Assembly: GCF_049243985.1 (NCBI RefSeq)
Contig: NC_135377.1
Coordinates: 60,770,145 to 60,834,144 of the forward strand
DNA: 64,000 nt
Reading direction: 5' to 3'
From: Paroedura picta
Taxonomy: Eukaryota; Chordata; Lepidosauria; Squamata; Gekkonidae
The notes under the pieces were generated by a model, which was given only the letters and a program-made list of their open reading frames with translations, made no database searches and was not told the origin of the DNA. The position numbers and the translations under genes are program-made. Below, piece by piece: positions 1-13,334 of the stretch (the stretch's first letter is position 1; each line of letters opens with the position of its first letter).

Positions 1-230
1 CATAAATCAGGTCTCCACCCATGCCCATTTTCTGAGACAGATGAAGGAATTGGTTGGAACATCCTATATCTTCCCGAATGATGAGAAAAAGACACAGGGT
101 GGTATCCAAGTCATTCAGTAGCATAAGTTCTTTGGCAATGTTGTGTGATGTTGGCTGTAGGACTACTAAAATGGGGGGGGAGGTATAACCAGTTCTTCTG
201 AAATAGATCTTGAACGTGATTCACTTCTAG

Positions 231-3200
231 GTTTGGCCGGCTTTGCTCGACTTTGTCCTGGAGACCAGTACGAGGTGAGTAACCTTGTTCTGTTTTGTTA
301 ATAATGTCATTTTCCATCATGCTCAAAGGCTTACACATGGCAGTTCTTCTTGTACTCATCCCCTGTACAGCAAAAAGATTCCCACTATTCTCTTTATGGA
401 TGAATGCACTCAAAGCCTTTCCCACATTAAAGCTTGGTCCTAAAGAGCTGATTGATGGCGAGCGAGATAACAACAGAATCTTTCTTGAACTTTGTGTTGG
501 AAGGGTGTCAGGCTGTCTCTCAGTTTTTTTTTTCTTGGCGTACATTTTCTCCCTTTGGTAGTTCCTGTAGCCAGTCAGGGCAGGCTGACTAGAGTGGATC
601 ATTTAGAACAGGGCGAGTCGAGCCGCTCGCTTCCAAAGCCTACATTGTACCTTCATCAGCAACTCAAGTGGTTGAAATCCAGTAGATAAACGCTGTGAAT
701 CTATGTTCAGGGAGGGGAGTTGCTTGGAAACATGTGATTTATGCAAAAATCCCAGCTGTTGTGGGTATCCCAGGCCCTGTGGTCGTGGGGCCATGGTCTA
801 CTAGCTTCAGACCCTGCCGTTTTGCCAGTAACTATGGCTGGCCTCTCTCCATGCTGCATCAACAATGCTTAGTGGAAGATTACGTCATGTTTGCCTGTGA
901 AGGATCGACTGTGCCCTTGCCATGCGGGTGCAATTGAAGTGACTACTCATATTCTATTGCTTTGTGATTTGAACATGAATAAAAAGGTAAAGGTATCCCC
1001 TGTGCAAGCACCGGGTCATGTCTGACCCTTGGGATGGCACCCTCTAGCATTTTCATGGCAGACTCAATACGGGGTGGTTTGCCAGTGCCTTCCCCAGTCA
1101 TTACCCTTTACCCCCCAGCAAGCTGGGTACCCATTTTACCGACCTCGGAAGGATGGAAGGCTGAGTCCAACCTTACATGAATATCAGTAGTCTAATTTCA
1201 CCCTTGTTGCTGAGGTTCTCCAGATAACCCCATGATCTTTGAGTTAACGTCTTACTTGCAGATAAAGATCATTCTAATACTTGTACAGTGGCAAAGCTCT
1301 ATTGCATTGCCAGTAGAGTGTGAAAATCCTTGGTTGATGTTGATTGACTTGATTGTTAATGTGTTTTAATAGTGTTTCCATGGTTTTATTTTCGGATGTT
1401 GGTCAACGACCATAAACAAACAAATGAAATGAATGACCTGAGGAACTGGCAACCCAAATGGAATCTCATGTCCATATATGGTAGCAATTATCATTCATCA
1501 GATTGTTTTGAGAATGAGTACACGTAGGGAGGAGGCAGGCCGAATACTGCCTGTGAGAACAGAGGGGTTTTTTGTTTGCACTGGTTTATGATTTTGTAAT
1601 CACTATCCTTCTTGCATTGTTTATTCTGTGTCTTATGATGTCCAATCTGATTGCCTTTTCTATTTTGGGATCTGCCTTGAGTCTCAGCAAGAAAGGCGGG
1701 CTATAAGCAAAGTGAGTAAATAAAGACTACTTTTCTCTCCACAGATTTTCATGCGATATGGCCGGCAGAGGTGGAAGCTGAAAGGCAGAATAGAAGTCAA
1801 CGGCAAGCAAAGCTGGGATGGAGAAGAAATGATTTTCCTCCCTCTTATTGTTGGGCTGATCTCCATTAAGGTAGCAATACCAATGTTTTTCTAGCCACAC
1901 ATTCCTAAAATGTGTCCATAAAGTTATTATTATTTAGCATATGGCATGTGTGTTATGTAAAAAACAAAAAACAAAAAAAGGGGGGATTAGAACTGGAACC
2001 CAAAAACCCCCAACTGGTAACAGCTAGGACCTACAAAGGTTGAATGTCTGAATTGTTGTTAAAATTATATTACCTTTATTGTGCACAATTAAAAAAAAAC
2101 AACTATAAGAATTAAAAACGTATGTCCAGTCTATAGGCTACTGCAAACCAGTATGCTATACACTATGTGAATCAAAAGACTGATGTGTTTCAGCTATTGT
2201 AAGGCCTTCTTCAAAGGTCTGGTTTTAACACACAGCAGTTCTTAACACATATAAAATATATACAGCTGCCAATAAAAGTTCCAAAGTAAGAGCTGTAGAG
2301 TATCAGTCACTAAATGAAAGAAGATGTCTAGTTTTCAGTCATTAGCTCTCTTCCAATGATGTGTTTCCTTATTAGTCCATGTGAGATGTTTAGCTTTGTG
2401 ACTATCTCAAACGCAGCACAGAATCACTTTCATCCTTACTGCTTGATTCTTGTGGCTCTTTATGTTGGTGCAAATCCAGAGAACCTCATGTGGAGCGCTA
2501 GATCATATCCACATACTCATAGGAGGTTCCAGTTTTTGCTTCTCATCACAATGTCAACACTGTGTTGGGTGCTATAGTGGAGAGATGTACACAATACTGG
2601 GGCAGTACAGGGTACTTAGTGGGGAGGGAAGCAGCCCAGGAAGATATGATGCACATGCAGAAAGAGCCCTTGCTTTTAAAGATCCAAACCTGTATTTCTA
2701 AAGGGATGTTAAGCAGAAGTATTCATGATTTGAAATTAATACCAAATGAATGATTCGTAGTCGGAAGTAGTGATTTCTCAATTTTGCAGAACAAGCTGGC
2801 TAATCATAGTTACAGGATTACACTGACAGCCTGTTTTGCATTTTCCCCCTGTTTAAGCTCAAATATGCCATTAATTTCTTCCACATCTTGATATTGCATT
2901 ACATAAATGCCCTTGCCCTAGTGCACTCAAGAATGATAACAGTCTGTTTAATTTGCAAGTTTGTTGGTGAGTAAGAACGTCTGGCAAGCTGGTGCTGAAT
3001 TTTTGGTGCATTCTCCAGTGTGGTGCCAAGCCTTAAGCTATTTTACAGGCCAAAAGTGAAATGAGAACACAACAGCACAACTGATGTACAAACACATGAA
3101 AGTTGTCATTATACATGTGTTTCCAATTTATTGAAGAGGGGAGGGAATATAATGGGGACAGGCTGTATCTGTTTTTGTATGTAGAAACTGGGGATCGCAC

Positions 3201-6200
3201 TATTGCTGTATTAATTTTGGTATATTTATTGATGTTTATGAGCCTCTTGTGGTGCAGAGTGGTAAGGGAGCAGAAATGTCTGAAGCTGTCTGTCCATGAG
3301 GCTGGGAGTTCAATCCCAGCAGCCGGCTCAAGGTTGACTCAGCCTTCCATCCTTCCGAGGTCGGTAAAATGAGGACCCAACTTGCTGGGGGATAAACGTT
3401 AATGACTGGGGAAGACACTGGCAAACCACCCCATATTGAGTCTGCCATGAAAACGCTAGAGGGCATCACCCCAAGGGTCAGACATGACCCGTTGCTTGCA
3501 CAGGGGATAAATTTACCTTTACCTTTACTGATGTTTAGTATTGCTATTGTGTTTGCTGATGTTCAAGATTAGTTATTGTATCACGGACTGTATTTGTATC
3601 TGGTAGTGATCTTATTCCTGATTGTTAGTGCTCAAGACTTTAGTCAGAAGAGGGGAGTGAAGGAATTATCAGACTTTCCCTCTATCTGAGAAAAGTAAGA
3701 AAGCAAAATTATCCTGGGGGCTGAAAAATAGGTATATGCTTTTTTTAAAAAATTACCCAAATCAGCCCTCCTCCTGTTTCAAAGGGAGAAACATCCCAAT
3801 CCAAAATGGCTTCTTCTCAGTCAACATAATAGACAAAACAATTGTTTTTGAACACTCCTTTGATTCTTTTCCACCTGACACTCAAAATGGATTACAGGAT
3901 TTTAGAAACCAATACATTAAAACAATATAATTCATACAATAAACCAAGGGTAGTCAAACTGTGGCCCTCCAGATGTCCATGGACTACAATTCCCATGAGC
4001 CCCTGCCAGCACATGCTGGCAGGGGCTCATGGGAATTGTAGTCTATGGACATCTGGAGGGCCGCAGTTTGACTATCCCTGCAACAATGTCATAAAATTTC
4101 CTAAATTTTTTGCACAGACATTAAAACAACATTCCTATTCACTTTCTAAAAATGCCATCATGAATAATTCTGTTTCGCACATTCTGTAGAATAACAGACA
4201 TGGGGGAAGTGTCCCGTTTCCAGCATTTTGCTTGCATTGATACATGCGCTCTAAGCACAAGTGCTGATTTATTCTTCCACTTCAACAAGGTGTGATCTTG
4301 CCATGTAGCAAGAATGGCTGCCTCTGAGCAGTACTTCTGAACCAACATGCTGTTAAAATATAATTATTCCATTCCTAATTATCATCACTTTCTCCCCTCT
4401 CCCCCCAGGTCACAGAAGTTAAAGGCCTCGCTACTCACCTTTTGGTGGGAAGTGTTACCTGTGAAACAAAAGATTTGTTTGCTGCTCAGCCTCAGGTTGT
4501 CGCTGTGGACATTAACGATCTCGGTACGATAAAGCTGAACCTGGAAATAACTTGGCAGTAAGTAAAGTGATTTTCTTTCATTATCACTTCAAACCTAAGA
4601 AGGCCTGTTGGGTTCACTTGTTATGGCAAAAAAGAAGTTCTTGGCACCTTAAAGGTGAATGACTTTATTATGGTATAAGCTTTTGTGGATTAGAGGCAAC
4701 TTTATCACGTGAACGTCTTAAGATGTCTTCTACTGAGTCATAGGATCAGACTATCATGCATTGTTTGTTGTGAGTAAAGACTCAGATAAAGGCCTTCCAC
4801 ATCATCTGCTACCTGAGCTTTTGAACTGGTGCCACTGAGGATCAGACCTAAGCATTCTGTATGTAAAGCAGGAGCCCTGCCACTGAGCTGTTGCCTCTTT
4901 CCTAAAGGGAACAAAATATTTAATTCAGTTGGGCACAGAGGGGGGAAATGGCTAACAATGGAGTCAAAAGAACAAAGTTTGAGTCCAGTGGAGTCAAAAA
5001 GCAGTGTAGTGCAAAAGGTGTAGATGGGCAGAGCTGAGATGTATTAAACTAGAAGTTTTAATAAGATCCTCTTCTATTGCATTCTGGCATGTGATGTACA
5101 CAACAGAGAGAATTTCCTTTTCCCATACCTAAGATGGCTTTGAAATAAAATTAAAAGACTGGGCTGCAAACTTCTTGAACAGTAAATGCCAGGGTATTTA
5201 ATTCTGGAGTGTCAGAAGACGGCTTCCAATACTGCTGTGCAAAGATCTCATCCAAAACAGGATGTTTTCCACTTGAGGATTTCCTAAAGGAATGAATAAC
5301 TGATATAAATCCCCCTTGTGCTGGCTTCCTCCTACCCACTCTAGTGAACCAAGATGGAATGAACACCATTTTGTTGACGTCCCAGCATAGGCACTTTATC
5401 AATCTGAAGACAGGGTGCAAAGATACAGTAAAATGTGAATGACCAAAATTCAAGTAGTACCACCTGAAAAGCCATCAAGACTTCCAGACCCCAAACTCCT
5501 TTCTTCAGATACTAACATGGCTACCCATCTATTTTTTTTATTTAAAACAGATGTAAAAAAGAAACAAGGGGGGGAGGACCTAAAAATTCAGCAACTAAGT
5601 AACCTTTTTTTTTTTAAAGAAAGAAAGATATACATAAAAACAAGACAAAACTGTAACAACACTGTTGGTGGATCTACACGTATGTTTCTATAAATAGTTT
5701 CCAGGTATTGGAAAATAAGCCGACATGCATTTGCCATCTATATGCCATGCCAACAGTCCTGGAAATGTGTTGCTTCACTAGGAAGGGTCTTGATGTCCCT
5801 CTGCTCTAATGACCTAAAATGAAAAGAAAACAAGTGGCCCTTCTAATGGGAATTCTGTTTAATGAGAACTGTGTGCTTCTGCAGCCCATTTGATGTCGAG
5901 GACATGACCCCGTCTTCAAGCAACACAAACAGATCATCTGCTCTCCAGAGAAGAATGTCCATGTACAGTCAAGGTACTCCAGAAACTCCAACCTTCAAGG
6001 ACCACTCGTTCTTTGTAAGTTGAATGTGGCTGTTTCATATACATTTAGAAAAAAATCACCATTAGCAAATAACAGTTAATTCTTTTTTTGGGAGGGGGGG
6101 TTTGCACCATTTTAAAAAGTATGGTGGTTAAACTGTGATGTCCTTCCCATCTTTTGGAGGTTAACAGAAATGTTTCTAACATTGTGAACTAATAATTTCT

Positions 6201-9200
6201 GTGAATGTCCCTTTTCCTGTTAACTACACATATGGCAGTGAACCTACTCCTGCTTTCCTCATTGCCTGAATTGCAGTAGTAACTTTGTAAAGTTTACTGT
6301 AGGATTGTAAAACCTTGAGGCCATTTGGAGCGATGTATTGTCTAGTCGCCTATGAAAAGTGAACTAGGGCATGTTTATACATAGGTCTAGTAAGTATCCT
6401 ACTCAGGATCTGTTCAAAGGGGCTACTCCCAGGCAAATATTCTTAGGGTTCTTCCACTAGTCAACTAACTGCCCCCTTTTTGCCTTACCTGTTGAAGAAA
6501 TGGCTCCATCCTCCACAAGACAGGTTCCAGTTTTCCGCTGTAGATGCTCTCCAAGACAGTTTCTTTGACAAGCTGCGTCGTAGTCGCTCCTTTAGTGACC
6601 TGCCATCTCTAAGGCTGAGGCCTAGAGCAGGGCTAGAACGATATGTGAGTCTGGAACGTGGGAGCTCTCTTTGCACTGAGTGATCTTTTCCCTCTTGCTC
6701 AAGCACTCCTCTATCTTCTTGCATGCTCCAGACCTCAAGAGAGCTCTCTAATTTGCTGACTGAACACTGAGACAGTTTGCTGTGTTATTGCTAGAGGTCC
6801 AGTCGGGCATTATTGATTGTTATAATGAAGTTTTCCAACACTAGTTTGGAAATACAAGCCAAATTCTAAGTTCTTTATCAGTACTGAGTTCTGTTGGCTC
6901 AATATTGTTTTCCAGATATATACTTCCAGAATTGTTTTTAAAAAAATATCTTAAAACAAAAAAAATTGATTTATAGGTGGCATAAAACTAAAATAATTTT
7001 GGTGTAATCTTGTTAAATTTCACACTTTAATCTCTTTGAAATTAATGGCATATAAAACTGCTTAATTTACTCTGGCATTATCATATTTGAAACTTTAATA
7101 GTGTGCTCAGCAACTTTCACACTAAATTTGGATATAAGAATTTGCCCTGGAGTGTTTGACAACAACTGGCAGCAGCCATGAGAACATGACAAGACGTTTG
7201 TTGACACGCATGCTTTCCCACACGCTCATCTTCTAGTAGATGGAATTGGGTCAGCAAAATACAAGCTCATCCTGCCTCCTGTTTTGTGCATGGAGTGTTA
7301 AGTGAAGTTGTAGTACCTTTTGGAGCCAAAGGTTGTTTTTCTGTACTAATGTTGGTTCCATTCTGCTATTTCCTTTTTGTTATTCTATGCCTTTTAAAAA
7401 CAGTTTAATAAAAGGCAAATCTCTTTTGTGACACGAGAGATCTGTCTTCAACTTCTATGTTCTGAATTATGTGGAGAATTGCCCTTAATCTTTTGTGGAA
7501 AGATACCCTGCCTTTATCTTTAATGGTTTTTGTTGTATTTGCAGTCAAATTTACACGATGATGTCTTTGATAATGGGACAACAGAAATCGAGCAACAGCC
7601 AATGTCTTTCAGCTTCAATGACATTTCCAATGGAGACCTCACTCTGTCATCTAGCTCTGTTGGTTCCTCTTCAGCCACAGATAATTTTAATCTTGAAATT
7701 ACTGTCACGCCTCCAGCGCTTAATGGGCAGAGGTCATCAACAAGTCATGCCATGGACAATATCAGTACCAGCTCATCAGTGGACTCCACACCCGAATATA
7801 AGGACTTGAAGTCAAAAGAGCCTATGCCAGTTAGTGAGAGGGGAAAGGTTTCTAATATAGATTCTGTTTGCCAAACATCTCCAGCTTCCAGAAGCAACAA
7901 TCTTTTCTTAGACCATAGTGCCCCAGGGCCTCCAGTATCTCTTTTGCAGGACACAGATGAATTATCAGAGCTCAAACCTGTGGAACTAGATATTTTTGAA
8001 GGCAACATCACCAAGCAGCTTGTAAAAAGACTCGCTTCAGGAGAAGGTCCGGCAACGCCCGAAAAGCTGCATTGTGAAGGATCAATAAGCGGAGAATCTG
8101 AAGGCTATAAATCCTGTGTCGATGGAAGCCTAGAGGATGCATTCCAGGGGCTGCAACTAGCACTCGAGCCTCATAAAGAACAATTTAAAGAATTTCAGGA
8201 CTTGGACCAAGAAGTAACACACCTGGATGAAATTCTAAAAGTAAGTTCAGTTTCAGGGTTAAAAAAAAAAAAAACACCTGGATGTTTTATCTCATTCACT
8301 GTAAACAATGGCATGCAAGATAGACCTTGTTACCCAAACCATCAGTGTCTAAAGTTTGTTTGTTTGTTTATTTGTTATATTTATTTGTTATATTTATATA
8401 CTGCCTTTTCTGAAGGCCCTCCCTAAAGTTTGTTTATTTATTTATTTATTTGTTATATTTATATGCCACCCTCCCTGAAGGCTCAGGGCGGTTTACATAG
8501 AACACCTAAACAATACATGAAACAATTCATAGCATATAAATAACTGTAACAATAGTATTAATAAGTGATAATTATAACAGTGCAACAGTGCAAACAGGTC
8601 TAGAGCGCATTGATGGAATTCTGGGAGGGAGGTAGCCGGGGGAGGGGGAATATGTACACCATACACGAGCACTGAGTGAATACAGCCATCACGGTCCCCA
8701 ACCTTTTCCAACCAGTGGACATCTTTGGAATTCTGACTCAGCGCAGCTGCAAAATGGATCCCACAAAAGGTGGATCCAGCCACAAAACCACTGCCATGGC
8801 TTACCATCTGTCACTCAATGAAGATCCTTGTGCTGTGTGCTAGCTATGCCAGTAGCGATGTTTTAAAAAACTGCACAGCCAACCAAATCTCCAGAGCCCA
8901 GTCAGAAGCCTTGCTATGTAACAGCTCAACCAAGGCCCCACTCACTTTCTAAAAGTACTTGGTGGACTTCAGGAAAGGAATCACTGGGCCTCCACGTGCA
9001 CCACACTGGAGATCCCTAATCTACACATCAGATACAGAATTGCAAAGTAACTTAAAAATGATAAAGGTGATGTGTTGGTCACCAATAATACAAAAACCAA
9101 GACAGATCGCCAAAATGAAGGTTGTATAACCAACTGGAAGGGCAACCCCATGTTTTGTAAAGCCAACATGTAACACTGCTGCTGGCTGTTCATTCTGACC

Positions 9201-12200
9201 ATCGAGACTTTTCAGTGTTGCCGTGCTTGTGGGGAAAGGGAATATGTGTTCCCTTCCAGAATTCCCCTTGTTCAACGACTCTTTCTCTCATTTGTGACAT
9301 GGTTAAGCCACAAAGCAAAAAATCATCAAACGGGAACAAATGCTAAGGGAATACAAAAGCCAGGATGGAAACCCTGGGGAAATGTTGGTTGTATCTGGTT
9401 ATATCTACAAATATATGATGGGAAACTCTTGTTGTAGACCCAAATAAGAAAATGGGAGGCATCCAGGAACTGAATGAGTTGGTCTGGATCCTTCAGCTTC
9501 CATTTGAGGAAGTTACATGCCAGGAATGAAGAAGGTGGGCCACAGAAAGATGATTCCTCCTGCTCCATAGGGGCAGGGTTTCTAGTAGGAATTTTGCAGC
9601 TAGCACAGGCCAGTTCCCAGCAAAATATGAGATAATTTTTGCTAATTCTCCTCCCTCACTGCTAACATGAGCTCCAGTCCAAAAGCTGCTATCAAAAACT
9701 GAATTCAGAACTCAGCTCAAAAGTCTTGTCTTTGATGCTTTATAAACCAGATAGAACTGGGGTAGGTCTTTCAGTGGTGAGACTTCATTCCTAACTAAGT
9801 TATATTAGTGTCTCCCAGAATTCATTGCTCTCCACCACTAATGCCACATACTGTAGGTTACAGCATCTAAACTAATATCCCTAGAATCTAGAAAATCAAC
9901 ATGCATGTGAGCCACAGCAATGCAAGGAAACATGGCTAATTAATTCCCGTTGTCCACCTATTTCTCATTAGTATGAAATTCTGAAAATAAGTTAAACAGA
10001 AAAGCCTTTGCTTACCCCAAACTCACCAATGGTTACCCATTCTTGAGTTTCTTCTCTTCTGTGCATTCATTTTGCTTTTGGTTTTGCAGTGCAAACCAGC
10101 GGTCAACCACAGCAGGTCGTCCAGTTTAAGTCTAACTGTTGAAAGTGCTTTGGAAAGCTTTGATTTCCTGAACACCTCTGATTTTGACGAGGATGAGGGG
10201 AGCACAGAGGAGCTTTGCAACGGTGGGGGTCGAGGGTCCGACTCCGTCTTCTCCGACTCTGAAATGGAAAAAAACAGGTCAGAAGCCAACATTTTCTACT
10301 TTTCAGGCCAGGCTCCTGCACTAGTCCAGATATGCACTCATATTTTAAAGAATAATATATCATGAGGGATCAGAACCAAAGCCAGGAGCGGGACTTGTAT
10401 ACCTTACTCGAGTCTGAGCGTTTGGGTCAAGTTTTCCTACTGAGGAGTGCAAACAGAGATCTGAGAATTCACTGATATTACCTGAATATTCTTTTCTACA
10501 TCACCAGGAAGTCTCAACCTCCTTTTCTCCAGGTTGAACATTTCCAAGTCCCTCAGCCTTTCCTCCCAGGGCTTGGTCCCCAGGCCCTGGATCATTCTCG
10601 TCACTTTCCTCTGCACCTTCTCAGTTTTGTGCACATCCTTTTTGAAGTGATGTTTGCATTGGGGAGGAGGTACACTGGGGGGGGGGAGCACCTGGGCACC
10701 AGAGATCCATACATGGATGCCATGACACCATGTTGGGATTGCTACTCTAAGCTGTCACTTGAGTGCATTAAAATGCATAATCTCTTCTGCTTCCACAACT
10801 TCCTCTTTCGATTCCTTGGCTGGTTATTAATCAAGGACTAGTACCACACTGACGGATTAGGCCTTAATTGTATAACTTTTGAAGCCACCAATGTAGAATT
10901 CAGTTAAATCCCAAACAGTTTGGCAGAGTATCTTGTCAACGGGCCAAGACTTCCTTAAGAGGTGGGGTGGGAGGGTTCGCAAACGAGTCCTAACGAAGGC
11001 TGATTTTCAAAGACTCGGTCGTGAGAACTCGACACAAAAGAGCCATTGTCTCAGAGAAACAAATAGGCCACTGTGGAAGCCATCTATTCTGTAAGTGCAG
11101 ACATTTCTTTGGCTCCTGCTCCCTTAGCCCATTGCCAATTTGAGATATGATGCATTCATTAAAAGGTCTCTGGCCTACCGAGGGCTGTTTGGTTACAGAT
11201 CGGTGCTTTCGGCAATCCCTCTTTTGCATGATGTTAGTCGTGTCAAGCCTACATGAAAAGAAAATCAAGTTGCTCTTTTACCTCCCCACATGAACAGTTA
11301 CAGGTCAGAACACCCAGAAGCCAGAGGGCATCTCAGTGAAGCGTTGACAGAAGACACGGGAGTCGGTACCAGTGTGGCTGGGAGCCCTCTTCCACTGACC
11401 ACGGGGAACGAGAGCCTTGATCTCTCCATAGTCAAGCACTTGCAGTATTGCACACAGCTTATTCAGGTAATGCTCTTATCACAATTGGTATTGAAGAGGT
11501 TGTTGCTGGATACGTGTTTGCATCCGGCACAAAGGATTTTGTCTGATCTTTGACATGTTTAAAGGATTCTTATTTGTATTGCTATGCATCTAGGATTGCC
11601 AGGTCAGTCGGACCAGGCAATGGGGGATAGGGGGAACTTACTGGGCACTAAAAGGGAAGTAAACACAATGTCCCTGTATCCCCTGGAAGTGATGTAGCAC
11701 ATTGTGGATATCAGGGGAGACACTCTTATTTCTCTATGGTAGAATTAGACTTTTATCATAGAGTTTTGTCCTAAAACCAGAGCATCATCCTTCCTGGTTA
11801 ACTTCCTGGTTCTTCCCTCCCCGCACCTGGTAAGTTCCCCTGGTTTCTTAGAGGCTTAAAATGGGAGAAGAGACTCCTAACCAGGGGTCCCATGACCCCA
11901 GCTAGGGATCAGCAGTCCTATATAGATCTCTGCATTCTTCTGTCCTGAACAGAAATCAGTGCAAGTGTCAACACTTGAAGCACATCAATAAGGGACCAAG
12001 GCAGGTTTGCTGTGGCTGCGGAGGCTAGAAAATCACACAGGTGTGTGGTAGAAGCAGGTTGTAATGGGCCCAGCTCAGAGTAAGTTCAACACAAATCCTA
12101 TTCAAAAGAATGGGAATTAGGTTAGTTGTGAGTAACTTTCTACACTGATTTCATTGGGATTTAAGAGCAACTAACGGTCTCTGGATTAAGCCACAAGCTT

Positions 12201-13260
12201 GGGCCATAAACCACACTCCATCCAAAGAGATTACGTTTTCTTAAATCTACATACTCTACCTTAATCCACTTGCTGGGCTTGTGCAAAGCATTACCACAAA
12301 CTGACAGAAATCTTAAGATACTATAATACAAAATATTTTGGCATCTGTCAAACAATCCATCAGCCTCATGGAGCAGGGTTTTCCTACTTCCCCTTCCCTT
12401 TGCAGGGCCCAGAGCCCCAGAAAGTTTGGCCCTCGAGATCAGTAGACTGTCTGGAACAGCTAGGGTTGGGAAAAACCTGGAGACTATGAAGGTGGAGCCT
12501 GCAACATTTGGGGAGGAGTGGGCCTTGAATGGGGCATAATGCCATGCAGTTCACCTTCTCAGCAGTCATTTTCTCCATATTTCTGTTGCCTGGAGATGAG
12601 CTGTAATTCCAGGGGATCCCCAGGTCCCACTTGGAGGCTGGCATCCCTAGGAACAACACAGAGGGAAAGCCATCTTAGCAGCCCTGACTGGGTAGAAAAG
12701 CAGGGTATAGATCTTTAAAATAAATAAATCACATGGATGTGTATGGTGGTAGAAGAATCAGTGAAAGCCACCGCTCCATCTCCCGAAGACTTGGGCCCTT
12801 GAATCGTTGGTATTGTGTGGTTGGATACACACCTCTGCTTTTATCCCATCCTTTCTCCAGGACAGGATCATAGCATACATAGTTCTGTCCTTGTCCCCCC
12901 CCCCCACCCATTCAATCTCCACAACAACCCTGTAAGCTTAATTAGGCTGAGGGAAAAAAATGTAACCCAAGGCTACCCAATGACCTTCAGGGAAAATTGG
13001 GGATTTGAACCTGTGTCTGTTTGGCCTTTTGTCCATCACTTCTAACCACTATGCTATACCCACTCTTATTTGTTTCATGTATGTTTTTGCATATGAGTGC
13101 ATTTTAACAGATTTATTGATAATTTTATCACATACGCTTTGCCTTCATATATGTATGTATGTGTTGACACATTGCGCTTTTATACTATTTATCTTGCTCG
13201 TATGTGTATATTTTACACTTGTGAGCTGTCCTGAGCCATTGGGAAGGAAGGCATATAAAT

Positions 13261-13334
<74 letters not shown>

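Noticed and set aside
111-602. 163-codon minus-strand ORF at the left end
   Set aside because: It is antisense to a RIPOR2 exon and intron, with no recognisable domain.
3238-3330. tRNA gene
   Set aside because: Box A- and box B-like sequences are present, but they belong to a SINE head with a body and tail repeated elsewhere, and no cloverleaf is intact.
3949-4080. Possible CRISPR-like repeat or structural RNA
   Set aside because: The palindrome recurs dispersed through the window with 8-bp target duplications, so it is a transposon, not an array or RNA gene.
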